From contig JALNQF010000087.1 in the NCBI GenBank assembly GCA_028456385.1, forward strand, positions 111,959 to 175,958: a stretch of 64,000 nucleotides of DNA, written 5' to 3'. The notes below the pieces were generated by a model. The model was not told the origin of the DNA. It worked only from the letters and a program-made list of their open reading frames with translations, and made no database searches. Each line of letters opens with the position of its first letter. The first letter of the stretch is position 1. Both the position numbers and the translations under genes were made by a program. Source of the DNA: Ophiosphaerella korrae. Its lineage: Eukaryota; Ascomycota; Dothideomycetes; Pleosporales; Phaeosphaeriaceae. Of this stretch, positions 45,119 to 56,801 are shown piece by piece.

Positions 45119-45590
45119 TTCGTACTTTAGAATAGATGTAAGTTGGATCTACTTAAACGCTGGAGATGTAGTATAAATGGTGCGTATTCAAGATACCAAG
45201 TCGCAAGTTGTTCGTTGGTGTTGTGTAAAGGTAAGGCAAAAGTAGGCGAAGGAACCTATTTATATGATGTACGTTTGCGTCTCTATGAAGCTCCGTCGTA
45301 GAAGGTCCATTGTACATCAGGCGTGAAGATTGAGGAACTGATCTCATGCATTAAAGCAAAAGTCTGTTAGCTGAGTTTGATAGACACTACATAGGGAGTC
45401 ATGAAACAGCATGCTGGCGTCATGGGTAGACTTCCTCTTGAATAAGAAAGCTATCCTTTCTTCTCATAACTTGCAAGAAATAAACTACGCCCTAAGACGT
45501 GGTGTTGCGGCCACTGAGGTACATCACCGCCCGGCAAGCGTTGCCATTATCCCAGACCTCGGCTGTTCGCACCTCGACTGCCGAGCGATG
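45119..45590 (-). repeat. Duplicated upstream segment, copy B
   Basis: Partner of 24726-25140, with the same landmarks in the same order: TCTACTTAAAC next to the start codon, ACCTATTTATAT, ACGTTTGCGTCTC, GAGGAACTGATCTC (45332-45345), GTTAGCTGAG (about 45367), CTTGAATAAGAAA and TTGCGGCCACTG. It carries a few insertions relative to copy A (for example about 35 bp near 45400-45430). It lies directly before the start of the decayed paralogue B. Confidence 0.7.
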
Positions 45591-45705
45591 GGTAAGGGCT
45601 GGAGAAGCATACCGGCGCATTCCGCGTCCTATTTCCTTTATTGACCCAACAATCCTGTCTTTGTTGCGGACACGATAGCCACTTGATCAATCGCCTTTCA
45701 TCACA

Positions 45706-46751
45706 ATGTCCTCAGATGAGCCGACAAAGCTTGAGGCGCCGGACGCCAAAGCAGCCGCGGACAAAATAGCCGATACCGCACCACCAGCGAAAGAAGACAA
45801 GGACGTTGCGCCAAAGACTGCACTGGGTGGACTGAAGAACGTCGACCAGACGATATTGCGGATAAACAAGTGCGTAGTTGTGTCACTTGAGTTGTGTCGC
45901 CGGTTGTGGCAGACTACTTATCCTCTTCCCATTCGCATCTCGCTTTATTTCAGCGTGCTAACCGCGTTGCCAGACTCCTTGCGTCGCCGGGCGGCCTCTC
46001 GGCATTCCTCTCCACGCTCAACTACTCCCTCTACATCCTCGCCTACCTGCAAACCAAATCCGCCCCGCTCTCCGCCCTCACCACCAAACTCCTCGCCCTC
46101 ATCCGCCCGGCCTGCGACGACGCCAAGCTCCCCGCCACAACCCTCAGCGCCGCCGGCGTCCCCCCCATCGCCGCGCTCGCCGTCCTCCTCTCCAAAACAC
46201 GCACAACGCTCCGCCTCTTCGGCCTCTTCCCGCTGTACGCATGGCTGCGCACGCTGGTCGCGGGCCCCAAGCCCGGCGCAGATACCGTGCTGCACCGCAT
46301 TGCGCTCCTCCAGGCTAGCAGCTACTTCACGTACCAGGCGCTGGAAAACGTGTCGCTGCTTGCCGACTCGGGCGTCGTGCCGCCCTCCTTCATCGCGGCG
46401 ATTAACCGCGGTGACGCGAAGCCTGCGCGCGTCTACCTCTGGGCGTACCGCGCGTGGCTGGGCGGCGTGTCGTGCGACTTCCTGCGTCTGGCGCGCGAAT
46501 GGCAGCTGGAGAATCGGCGGCGGGCGGCGCGGAAGCAGATGGGGGGTGAGGAGGGCGCGGACGACGAGGACGCCGGGTTTGACAAGCGGTGGTGGACGGA
46601 TTTAATGATTGCTGGCGCGTGGCTCCCCATGGCGCTGCACTTTTCGAGCGCCGAGGGGGGCATTCCGGGGTGGAATCTGGGGATTATGGGGGTTTGTGGG
46701 TTGGTTGCGGGGCATACGAGGGCGAAGGCGTTGTGGGCGAGCACGGCGTAG
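45706..46751 (+). CDS. pex11: Peroxin-11 family protein (peroxisome proliferation)
   Basis: Two exons, 45706-45873 and 45954-46751, with an 80-bp intron (GTAGTT...TTTCAG), give 321 residues. The leader is acidic and Ala-rich. The family core TILRINKCRANRVARLLASP spans the splice site, followed by GLSAFLSTLNYSLY, amphipathic helices (TRTTLRLFGLFPLYAW) and a C-terminal hydrophobic pair. A RRRAARKQ-type basic loop and a WNLGIMGVCGLVAG helix close it. PEX11 proteins sit in the peroxisomal membrane and drive elongation and division. Third-codon G/C is high, unlike the neighbouring island. The fungal PEX11C-like subtype is likely but not certain. Confidence 0.85.
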
Positions 46752-47141
46752 GAGAAGATTGCACCTTGTCATGGGATGAAATTGTATCAAGATAAATTTG
46801 GCGGCGAGCGTGGTTCTTGCCGTATATATGGGCACACATGGCTATTCGTTTGCATGCGCCTACATGCACTGTTTGTATGGGGCACTTAGTGCTAGCCACT
46901 CCGGGAAGGTACAGCCGACTATTCAACGGGAAGTGGGGAAATTGTAACGACAGGCAGCATGCAGTGCCTTTCTAGCCTCAGTCATGCAATCCTTCATTCT
47001 CTTATACAAAGGGGGCTTGCCCCTGGTACCGCATCACTGCGAAGGACAGACCTGACGATGCCATTGTGCATCAAGCCTAGTACCTAGGACCAGAACAAAG
47101 CAGTGGTACGGAAACAGGCATTGATCTGCTCACGAATCAAA
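46752..47141. other. Intergenic region
   Basis: About 390 bp; probably holds the PEX11 terminator and the amidase promoter. Nothing else seen. Confidence 0.45.
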
Positions 47142-49181
47142 ATGCCGAACCAAAGTCTCCTCAAATTTGACATTGTCGAGGCCAGCATTGAAGATCATCG
47201 ACGAGCACTCGACACGGGAGAAGTGGTGGCAGTGGACCTCGTCGTCAGCTACCTCAATCGCATTGCCACACACGACATCTGTAGCGGCCTGAACGCATAT
47301 ACCGTCTTCAACGATAGAGCTCTGGAAGAGGCAATAGCATCTGATGCGCGTCGAGCTGAAGGCCTACCACCCCGACCACTTGAAGGCATTCCATATTCAA
47401 TCAAAGATAGCTACAAAGTCGCTGGGCTGAGCGTGACAAATGGCTCTCCAGCGCTCCAAGGACTCATGTCGAGCCAAGATTCGGCAATCGCGGCCAAGTT
47501 GAGAGAGGCAGGCGCGATACTGCTGGGCAAGACCAACATGCCTCCTATGGCTGCCGGAGGTATGCAGAGGGGCTTGTACGGCCGCGCCGAATCGCCATAT
47601 AACCGCGACTATCTCACCGCCGCCTTCTCTTCTGGATCTTCGAACGGCGCCGCCACGTCGGTTACAGCGAGCATGGCTGCCTTTGGTATGGGCAGTGAGA
47701 CTGTTAGCAGTGGCCGCAGCCCCGCGTCCAATAATGCGTTGGCATGCTATACGCCGTCAAAAGGGGTGCTAAGTTGTCGGGGCTTGTGGCCATTATACGT
47801 TACTTGCGATGTGCCCGTTCCATACGCCAGAACTATGAACGACATGCTCACTCTGTTAGATGTCATTGCCACTGAGGACAAAGACGTTGCTGGTGACTTT
47901 TATCGGTCGCAAACACATGTCCCAATACCTGGACCGCTTCGCTTGAACCACCTATCTCTTAAAGATCCCCAGAGACTAAAGGGGAAAAGAATCGGCGTAC
48001 CGAAAATGTACATCGGCGAAGAAGACTCTGATCCCCATGCCAAACAAGCCTATGCCTCCCCCGAAGTCATCGCCATCTGGAAACAAGCCGAGCAAGACCT
48101 CCTCGCCCTGGGTGCCGAAATCACCCACACCGACTTCCCCCTCGTAACCAACTACGAAAACGATTCCCTCTCCGGCGAAGCCAACAACGTCGCCGACGCA
48201 CCACAAAACTGGAACCACCTCGAGCGCAGCACCCTCATCGCCCAAGCCTGGAACGCCTTCCTGACCCACAACAACGACCCCACTCTCCCCTCGCTCGCTG
48301 CCATCCCCAGCCCCGCCATGCTCTTCCCCAAACCCAAGCCATACCTCCCCGACACCTTCCTCGAACTCCGCAACTGGATCGACTACGCTGCTCTCCCCTC
48401 CCTCATCGGCGATATCCCGGAACTGCACGACATCCCAGGCATGTCCCAGGCCCTCCGCGCCCTCGAAGCCCAGCGCAAGCGCGACCTCGACGACTGGATG
48501 GCCGCACACGCGCTCGACCTCCTCGCCTTCCCGGCGCAAGGCGACGTCGGGCGCGCAGATCTCGAGACGAACGAGGCTAGCACGGCGCACGCGCTGCGCA
48601 ACGGGGTCAAGTACAGCAATGGAAACAGGGCAATAAGGCATCTGGGCGTGCCGACTGTGAGCGTGCCCATGGGCGTGTTGGTGGGGAAGAATGTACCGGT
48701 CAACGTCACATTTGCGGGGCGCGCGTATGGCGATGCGGAGATTTTGGCGGGGGCATGGGCGTTTGAGAATAGCTTCCGGAGGAGGGTTGCGCCGGGGTTG
48801 CGGGGGTTGGAGACGGATATCGTGTATAAGAGTGTGGGAGAAGGTCGAGCTACACCGTTAGGGCTGGAGGCAAGTGTGCGTGTCTTGGCAAAGGACAGCA
48901 AAGGCGAGTATGGGCTGCTGGTCCTTGGGAAACATGCAAAACATGCTGGTGGTGTAAAGGTGGAGATTTACGTCGATGGGCAGCGTGCCCACACTCTCTC
49001 TCCTGAGACTTCTGACTGGGATGTTCAAGTTGGATATGTGCCGGAGCGGCTGGAGTGTTTAGGGTGGGATCTCAAGCCGTTGGCGCCGAGGAAGGCGATG
49101 CTAGTGGTTGTTGGGAGGTGGGAGGGCGGATTAACTGAGGCGAAATTGATGTGGGTAGATTATACGGGGAAGTGTAGATAG
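47142..49181 (+). CDS. Amidase-signature family hydrolase with C-terminal extension
   Basis: One exon of 679 residues. The ATG at 47142 is used; the frame also continues upstream to a GTG. The amidase signature is present: catalytic Lys in GIPYSIKDSYKV, the cis-Ser region FSSGSSNGAATSV, and the nucleophile region GSETVSSGRSPAS. KTNMPPMAAGG and ACYTPSKGVLS match family surroundings. A substrate-domain region reaches residue about 570 (VNVTFAGRAYGDAEIL). A further segment of about 100 residues after the usual end (DSKGEYGLLVLGKHAKHAGG, then VEIYVDGQRAHTL) looks like an added beta-rich domain. The family cleaves amide bonds. The substrate is unknown and the protein is probably cytosolic. Confidence 0.88.
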   Translation: MPNQSLLKFDIVEASIEDHRRALDTGEVVAVDLVVSYLNRIATHDICSGLNAYTVFNDRALEEAIASDARRAEGLPPRPLEGIPYSIKDSYKVAGLSVTNGSPALQGLMSSQDSAIAAKLREAGAILLGKTNMPPMAAGGMQRGLYGRAESPYNRDYLTAAFSSGSSNGAATSVTASMAAFGMGSETVSSGRSPASNNALACYTPSKGVLSCRGLWPLYVTCDVPVPYARTMNDMLTLLDVIATEDKDVAGDFYRSQTHVPIPGPLRLNHLSLKDPQRLKGKRIGVPKMYIGEEDSDPHAKQAYASPEVIAIWKQAEQDLLALGAEITHTDFPLVTNYENDSLSGEANNVADAPQNWNHLERSTLIAQAWNAFLTHNNDPTLPSLAAIPSPAMLFPKPKPYLPDTFLELRNWIDYAALPSLIGDIPELHDIPGMSQALRALEAQRKRDLDDWMAAHALDLLAFPAQGDVGRADLETNEASTAHALRNGVKYSNGNRAIRHLGVPTVSVPMGVLVGKNVPVNVTFAGRAYGDAEILAGAWAFENSFRRRVAPGLRGLETDIVYKSVGEGRATPLGLEASVRVLAKDSKGEYGLLVLGKHAKHAGGVKVEIYVDGQRAHTLSPETSDWDVQVGYVPERLECLGWDLKPLAPRKAMLVVVGRWEGGLTEAKLMWVDYTGKCR

Positions 49182-49369
49182 TGTCGGCGCTGTAGTTGAA
49201 TACAAAACAAGATTGTCATGGGGAGCAACAAGGTAGCCATTACGAAATATCCGCCATCTCATCCGCATTCTAACCAAAACCATAACGACCGTCCCTTCGC
49301 ATTAAACTCACTGAACCGCTACAACCATCCCCCAGCACCCTCACGCCATCCAACCCAATCCAGTCCCCC

Positions 49370-50741
49370 TCAATACGTCATCCCTCCCGGCAAAGCACTC
49401 AGCCACCCGTCAAACTTCTCCCCAACAAAGTCCTTCACCGTACACTTGTTCTGCGTCGCAATATTCTGCTTCTTCAGCGTCGGCGCAGTAACATATGTCT
49501 TGCTATCCATCGCCTTCTGCAGCGAATCGCCCTTCCACCCAAACACGTAGTCTGCATGCGTGCCCCACCCCTGGTTGTCAGCCGACGACCACGCGAACGG
49601 CTACGTGTTGAACAAAATTAATTAGCAATCATCCACACACACACACACACATTCCCCCAGCCCCCCCCCCCCCGACGTTAGGCATGGTTGGAATCGGGTT
49701 TAGGAGTAAAACTTACCTGTCCCTCTGCGGGCCAGTCCGCCTTATTATTGAAGGCACGTGTGTCCCACACGGTCTCGAGCAGGATCTGGGGGAGCCGCAC
49801 GGGGTGCGTAGCCGGGCACTTTCCGCCAGACTCGAAGGTGCCGGATTCGGGGTAGGCAACGTGTTCGCGGTGGTTGGGCGAGTCGAGATTCTTTCCATCC
49901 CAGCAAGTTGGGAATCTGTGGTTGATCATGATGCCTGCGGGGCAAGGCTTGCTGGGGAACGTCAGGGTCTCGGGCTCGCGGGTGCCTTCGTTTTGCATGC
50001 CTGGTTTCTGCGGGTTAGAACTGGGCGCTCCACTGGGGGGCAGGGAGTAGGTTGGTGGAATTACAGATGTAGGTTAGTTGGCGGAAGGCGCGAGCGCCTT
50101 CGCGGTCTTTGTTTTCGACGTTGCCGACGAGCATGCGGAAGCCGGGCTTGAAGGCTGTTACTTTGGAGGCTTGGGCTGTGTCGAAGAGGGCGTCTGTCAT
50201 GTAGTATACGACCTGGTGTGAATTAGACACGTGACTTTCGTAGACATGCACGAGATTCTGATAGTGGGGAGGGAAGGTGAACATACCATTCCACCGTTGG
50301 TGCCATCGAACCCCTGCTGGGCACGTTGAGGGACACGCTTGTAGGTTCCATTTTTGGCTTTGAAGTATACGACAGCAGTCCAATAATTGCCTTAAGTTTA
50401 CCATGAGCAATCTGAATATTGTGGCTGAGGGTAAACAACTCACTGAAGTCCTCGCTAAACTCGCAGCTGGTGCAAGTAGACTGGGCAAGATCATGGCCCG
50501 CCTCGTGATCCATAGAGATGTTGAAAGAATTCTAGATTCTGTTTAGTGTAAAGAAATTATCAAATGGTGATAGAAATCTTACTCCACCGATAATCTGATG
50601 GAGATGGGGTGATGGGTTGGCACCTGGGTTAACCAAGGGGTCGAGGCGCTGGACGGTGAGTTGCGCACATCCGAATCGTAGAAGGCCAGCATTTGCAGGC
50701 ACAAGAAGCCCTAGGGCCGTAAAAAAGGCACTGAAATGCAT
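49370..50741 (-). CDS. Secreted DUF1996 protein
   Basis: Six exons on the minus strand: 50583-50741, 50444-50531, 50287-50390, 50065-50212, 49717-50000 and 49370-49600, giving 337 residues. The leader MHFSAFFTALGLLVPANAG is a signal peptide. The DUF1996 pattern follows: LVNPGANPSPHLHQIIGG, NSFN, then CTSCEFSEDFSNYWTAVVYF, VVYYMTDAL, FRMLVGN, MQNEGT, GIMINHRFPTCWDGKNLDSP and NHREHVAYP, then GKCPATHPVRLPQI. The C-terminus (WSSADNQGWGTHADYVFGWK) is also typical. The family is extracellular in fungi with no settled enzymatic role. Intron 5 holds an (AC)n run and a homopolymer C tract (about 49634-49673), which may be unstable. Confidence 0.92.
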
Positions 50742-51439
50742 CTTGGTGATTTTTTGTCGGTGAGAATGACTTCGTCGATAGCGTGGAGCTTGCGCAGAGG
50801 GACAATCTTGAGTTATCTTCTTGGTGTTGACTTTTGTCACCAACTGCCGTTTGGTGAGGTCTCGGCATTTCCATGCTGTCTACTACAATCTAATCCCAGT
50901 TGCCTGGTGATCTGTCCATCCGTGATGTTTGCGAAGAGCCGAAAACGTGGTCAATCTAATCGCATATGAAGTGACGAATGCGCGTCGCTTGCCAAGGATA
51001 ATTGACTACCCACCCAGGTAGCCGATGTTGCCTTGCTCGTCATCGGCTTGTATGATAAGCAATGAATTGTCCGACTTCATTGTCGATAACAGCAAGTCTC
51101 CACAATCACCATTAAATGGCGAGCACCTCTGGTTTTGGTGCATGTTGATTGGCTCATAAGTAGTTCCAAGATATTTGTTCGTATCTAGTCTCACTTTTGC
51201 GCTTTCCTTTTATGACAGATATGCGGTCTCTTGTTGGCCTGTCTAAGATTGGTGCCGGCTGGATAAAGCCGATCCCATGTATACATTAGCTCTGGCATGC
51301 GGGTAGTGAGCGTGTCTTCTACTAGGCCCAGTTCCCTACCACTTACATACACCCAAACCAAACTTCGCCATCTCGTTCTGCTATCCTACTTCGCAAAGAC
51401 TTAATCCAATACGTTCTTAGCGTTTAAAGATAGTAAAAG
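50742..51439. other. Divergent intergenic region between two secreted-protein genes
   Basis: About 700 bp. It must hold promoters for the DUF1996 gene and for the small cysteine-rich secreted protein. No other feature. Confidence 0.5.
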
Positions 51440-51765
51440 ATGCATATCTCTTTCGCCGTCACCACGATGCTGCTAGCCCTTGCGGCTACTCAAAGTTTTC
51501 CAGAATGCACAGCAGAACTCGCAAGAACAGATGACTGTGCCGCTGTTATCAATGCCAACGCGTGCTACAATAAGTTTCGATGGAACGCGCAGACCTTAAC
51601 CTGTATCGACGGGCCGAATGACGCGGCGAAAAAGAAAATGGCAAGTGGCGGAGCTCAATCAGGGAATTAGGTTTTGTAACTAACATTTTTGCTAAGGTGT
51701 GCAAGTGTTGTAACTGCGTCGCAAAGGTCATGTGCGACTGGGCTACGAAGCAGAAGATGTGCTGA
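51440..51765 (+). CDS. Small secreted cysteine-rich protein (89 residues, 10 Cys)
   Basis: Exon 1 is 51440-51640 and exon 2 is 51697-51765, joined by a 56-bp intron with a GC donor (GCAAGT), a perfect CTAAC branch site (GTAACTAAC) and an AAG acceptor. The first about 18 residues (MHISFAVTTMLLALAATQS) are a signal peptide. The mature chain has ten cysteines: four single ones in exon 1 (PEC, DDC, NAC, LTC) and the cluster VCKCCNCVAKVMC plus a terminal Cys in exon 2. Without splicing the frame stops at TAG 51668-51670 with only four. Such small secreted, disulphide-rich proteins include candidate effectors of plant-associated fungi. Function is not predictable from sequence. Confidence 0.75.
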
Positions 51766-52084
51766 ATCAGTCTCTGGTCGTCCTCTATTTGTTTTTTTTT
51801 TTTTTTTGCGTAGATCGATAACATAAATTGAACCATGGCGAAGGGGGAGCATCAGTGAAGGATTTTTGGATAGGAATTACGCCTCTGTACCTAGATCTGC
51901 TCGAATTCTTGTGTAGTCATTGATTTGCGCCAATCTAGTCTGAATAATAGTAGGAGGTGCGTAATAACAACCTTTCGTCTTACCAATGAACCATCTGCTG
52001 CGACAATTGCTATTCAAGGCCAGTAGTGACAGTTTGAGGCGGAGGTAACATAGCCGCGTCCAATGGCTCGGAAAACCGTCTCTA
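51766..52084. other. Intergenic region
   Basis: About 320 bp with a T-homopolymer near 51792-51807. No gene. Confidence 0.45.
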
Positions 52085-52299
52085 GTGGATATTGTAGCAT
52101 ACTAGGATGCACGTAGAGGTAGGAGGCAGGTGGCGACCCGCAGTCGGTGAGATGAGTTGAAATATATGGATTGAGTAGTTACATGACGAGTTGGTGTCGG
52201 TGGCTCTCTGCCCCATCCAATCTCACTCGGAGCCCTTGCAGAGCCGCAAGGCTGACCTAAGCCTCCCCGATCACGTGCGGTTCTACTACATCACAATAT
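52085..52299 (-). repeat. Inverted-repeat copy 2 (partner at 43541-43755)
   Basis: Reverse-oriented copy of the sequence preceding the TPR fragment. Similarity is strong from about 52105 to 52299 and fades towards 52085, with transitions that fit RIP. No TPR-coding sequence follows it here. Confidence 0.7.
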
Positions 52300-53095
52300 G
52301 CATAGCCTTGTCCCACAGCGTTGTTCTGGGTGATTTTTGGTAGTTAATTTGATCTTTATATACCTTGGAATAGTGGTGCTGAGCACATGGCTTGATTTGT
52401 AGAGGTCAGTATGAAGTAGAAGTCGTGGTGATGACTCTATGTAAAGGGATCTGTGGGGAACATGCTAGCCTGAACTAGATTAAACGTGAAGCGCTTCCTC
52501 TATTAACACTAAAAGTTAGTGTTAGTATCTTAAGTTTTACCTTGAACGATGAGACAAAGAGTAAGGCCTCAGAGGTAAGCTCTCACGCGACGCGCATCTC
52601 CACTCGGACCTGATTCGCTGATGCCTTCGCGTATGTTGGAGGCGGCTGGTGAATTCTACCAGAAATATGAAATTCATGATAACCAACGAGGCAACGAGGC
52701 GCATGGAGATTCCAAAACCTCATCCTATGATCGTTTTAGGCTGACATACGTTAAAGTGCAAATCTGATTTCACATCCCTCGTGCCTATCCTTGCTCTCTG
52801 GAAACGGTATTTGGCCAATTAGAGTCCAGCAAAGCATTCGGAGAGTCAATCAGGGACCAAAAACGTGACCAAACACACAGGTGAATGTAGCCTGACCTTA
52901 CCATGGGATCAGTAGATGTGCCCAATACATTCCTTCTCCGCTAGCTCACTAGTATTAGTATAGCTTGGCACGTCGTTTGCACACTTTCCACCCCATAAAT
53001 TACTTGACGCAAGTAATTATTCGACATCCAACAACACACGCCACCTACGAAAGCTTCAACTTGCAGCGCAAGGCTCAAATCGAGGGCTCGTGACA
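52300..53095. other. Intergenic region
   Basis: About 800 bp with no recognised gene. It contains the upstream region of the zinc-finger gene. Confidence 0.45.
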
Positions 53096-55874
53096 ATGGA
53101 AGTCGTGGACGCAGAGAATGTTGAAACGAGCGTCAACGACCTCAATCAGTAAGTAAAACGGCACAGAACCAAGTTGGCCTAGAGTTTATATCTGACGTGC
53201 GCATAGATATGGTGAAATGGTAATTAAAATTCCGCCTCATGATTTTATTTCGTCTCTATTATAGGATTCGCTTCGATCCTCAACTCTGTTCCGACCACAT
53301 TTGACGAGACCGCTTCCCCATTAAAGATGAAAATATTGACCAACTCGATCAGGCCGAGATTGATAATGGCGATTCATCCACTAGCTTCACCAGATCATCC
53401 CCAGTAGGGAACGGCTCCGACAACGACTTGTATGATTGCCCTCATTGTGACAAAACGTACGAGACCGAACGTGCCCGAAAGGTCAGTCTACCCTCCGCCC
53501 TATACAACTTGTGTATCACTTACGCAAATCCAGCGACACATTAGTGACAAAAGGACACGTTGCTATCAAGATCGTCATGCTGATGAAGACCAATCCAGAT
53601 CGGAATGGATCTGTCCTCGCTGTGACGTGCATATGGCATCTGAATCCGCCGTTCAAGTAAGTTCAATCATAATTACTCAATACGGATTCCTGCTCACCCC
53701 GAAATAGCTGCATATCGTAGAGTCGTGTTGGAAAGTGTGCGATGAATGCTGCAAAACTGATAGCGTTGTCTGCGATGGCTACGCTCACGTTGGCAATTGC
53801 ACGACTTGCGAAGAATATGGCAGATCATGCAACAAGCACGAGGGGCCAATTTCAGACTGTATCCCTCGAGAGATGAAAGGAAAGCTGACAAAATCTAAAA
53901 TTGCAACACGCAGGGTCAAGCAAGTCGGCAGTGCGGCAAGCCAAAAGCTAGCGAAGCGAAAAGCAATCAAGTCGCCTGATCGCAGCCCGCAGACGAAGAG
54001 CAAGCAAATTTTCAAGATTCGGAAAAATCATGGATTCAGCGAGAACGAAGGATCGATGGTGTTGGATAATGAAGACTTTGAAGAAGGTATGCCACCTAGC
54101 CCATCTGTGCAAGACGTCGCTGACATTAGGCAAACAAGCTACAACACCCTTCCGTCGTGAGCCCGTAATAACCAATCTCCAACAACGTCAAATTCAGAAA
54201 CAGCCTACTCGATTTGGTGGACTTCCAGCCCTTGCTCCTAGGCTTCAAACCTCTACGCAACAAGCACTTCCTTTTAGTGATCGATATCTGACTGCCAGCT
54301 CTATTAGTGATTCCAGTGGGCTTCAGTCTCACCTAACTACATCAGCGGTAGCCCAGCTCCCAAGTCAATCAAGGCCGATGCTCCAGCATGGCACAGGTGG
54401 TTCTGTTGGTGGGACGCTACCACCCCCCGCCCCAGCGCGCCCATGGCCTTCTAGCAGTTACGATCAGCAAGGAACCTATGCTTATGATTTCGCAAGTGGC
54501 ATGAGCGACTTGCAACCCGCCCCCAGTGCGGTGAAAGCGCACCCTACATCACTTCAACACTCAGTCGACAGTGGAAGACTATCAGCTGCCGGATCTCGTG
54601 CACCATCTCGCCAGGAACCGCGGCAGGCATCAGTCGAAAGCTTGCATACACTTAGGAACGGAACCACGGTGCATATGGAAATGGACAAACAAGACTCTCA
54701 ACGCGATTCACTCATGGTCAAACTTCCGATGCCTGGAGAACTAACGAGCAAAGTCCGTGATCTATTCCCGAAGCTCCGTGACAGCACGTATACTACATAT
54801 ACTAAGGTTTTGCAGCTTCTCACGCAGACAACTGAAGTCGCGGCTGCTAAAGATGCAGGCCCGAAGTTACAGCTTCGCATTCATAGCAACACATATGATC
54901 TGCACGACGCGCCTATCTTCTCCGTTTTCTCCATTTCCGCTTCGGAGCCTTTCGGACCTCATTTCCTTGTCTACTGTGAACAGCGTGGGCAGAGGTATGG
55001 CATCGACTGGAAGATAATTTATCCTTATCCAGCTCCTACTCCGACGGACCCTTCGCGTTATCGTTACTTTAACCTCACGTACGCCATGACGCCCAAACAT
55101 GTAAGGGATGGAGAATATCCCGATATGAGGTTGAAAACTGGCGATACTGTGTTTGTTGTCTACTCAAACAGTGAGGCTCCAGACGGTGCTGCCTCCGACA
55201 CCATCGGCCCCCAGGTTGAGTGTCAGCGCATTCGTATCCATAATGGCGAAACAACAGTGTGGCAAGATAATCGTGTTGCAGAAGGATGGTATAGGAGAAA
55301 CGAAGAAGTCCACGCAGCAGCGTGTAGCAAAATTGCTCAGCTAGAAGTCGAGCTGCGCGGTTGGAAAAAGAGGTACGATAAACAGACAAGTGAAGTGGTC
55401 ACGCTCAATCACACAATTTCCCACCTGTATGCCCAGCTAGCAACGCTGCATAGCGGTAGGGCAGCATATCAAGACCCAGATGGATTTACGGGCTTTCGTA
55501 GACCTGCTGAAATTCCACCCGAGACCGCGTCCTACTACCGCGTACCTCAAAGGGTTCAGAATCAGCCTCGTAGAGACCAGCATCAACAGGCACGCAGACA
55601 GAGGCCTAGCCTTGGCCCATCCCCAATGGATGGTTCCATGCTTCGTCAAACCCACCTTCCTCCCATCAAGACCGGGCCGGGTCCTTCTCGCGCCTCCGCC
55701 CTTCGTTCAGCGCCTATCGTTCCCAGTCACGCTTCCCTCGGCTACGTTCCAGCTCAAGTACCTCGATCTAATTCGCATCCGAACCTTAGTACGCAGTCTG
55801 GAGGCTCTCGTCTGGATTCTGTCCGTCATGCATCTTCCACTGTCATGCCAGACTGTACAGAGAGTGAGGAATAA
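53096..55874 (+). CDS. Zinc-finger and coiled-coil protein with an apparent in-frame TGA
   Basis: Five exons fit in phase: 53096-53148, 53265-53481, 53534-53656, 53708-54086 and 54130-55874 (839 codons). Two C2H2-like fingers are read across exons 2-4 (YDCPHCDKTYETERARKRHI and WICPRCDVHMASESAVQLHI), then a cysteine-rich block (CDECCKTDSVVC...NCTTCEEYGRSC) and a basic stretch. A long Ser/Gln/Pro-rich region leads to a conserved globular part (KLQLRIHSNTYDLHDAPIFS to VECQRIRIHNGETTVW), then a coiled coil (CSKIAQLEVELRGWKKRYDK) and a disordered tail. Under this model the fourteenth codon of exon 2 (53302-53304) is TGA, where CGA would fit. Either the 5' model is wrong, the base is an error, or the allele is broken. 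The regulator role is inferred from the fingers. Confidence 0.65.
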
Positions 55875-56801
55875 ACTCCACGGGCGGTTTCGGATGTGAC
55901 CGAGAGCATCCGGTTTCATCTGCAATATGAAATGAAGAGGAGTTATTATAGCCATCGAATAAGCCTTTTGTCTGCGTCGATGTACACTCTAATCCGTAAA
56001 AACAGCCTACACGGGCTGCTCTATGGTTTCGACTGGCACATGCACGTGCGTAGCCCGCCATTCGTATTGTGTTGGTGACTAGGCCACAACATAATTGGTA
56101 ACTGTTCTATCCCGCTGTAGTCGCCTAAGCGCATTACATTGGCTTGTCCTCCCCGGACTGTGATGTAGCCATAGGCATCGAACGTAAGCATAATACAAAT
56201 ACATGACATCCACCTGCAGCTGCGTACCTGAACCGCCATGAAGTGAAATATTATATGTGTAGAACCCCCAAATCGCCCTTCGTACTCATTTCACTACTCT
56301 ACACTGTCAACGCTTTACTTCTCTCTCACCCTTTCGAACTTATGCGTCCCAAAGTGTAGGACAGCAGTCCTACTCTCCTGCGCTGTAGAACTTAGAAAGT
56401 ATGGAATAATAAACAACGCTCATTATCTTGAGTAGAAAAGTAAATATGTAGAGCAGCCTTACATCACGCGGTACATGCGAGCCTGGTATTGACTCACCTA
56501 ACAATCAGCCTTTTATTCATCTCCCCGACATCTCTGGCAATGTACGCATTATACCAGGAAATCCACAAGTCTGCTGCTACACTAACAGCAGTCGTTAGTC
56601 AGGATTTGTAGTTAATTACGTCTTTCTAGTACATCTACATTCATCGGTATTTGAAGTTCGTGTCCTTGTACGAAACTGAAGATGTTTCCGTTCTTAGCTT
56701 ATACAGGGCGTGATTGTGGGGACTAGTGAGTGGGCAGACTAGGGTCAGTGAATCCTTGCGTCGATCTACGCCATCACATAACATCTCCACAGCGTCATCA
56801 G
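55875..56801. other. Convergent intergenic region
   Basis: About 930 bp between converging genes, AT-rich in the middle. No gene, RNA or repeat identified. Confidence 0.45.

Noticed and set aside
45706..46605. 299-codon frame continuing PEX11 exon 1 without splicing
   Set aside because: After codon 56 it becomes a Ser/Pro/Arg-rich shadow; splicing at 45874-45953 restores the PEX11 core.
47976..48641. 221-codon minus-strand frame opposite the amidase
   Set aside because: GC-rich third positions of the amidase produce the open antisense frame; Val/Gly/Glu-rich with no motif.
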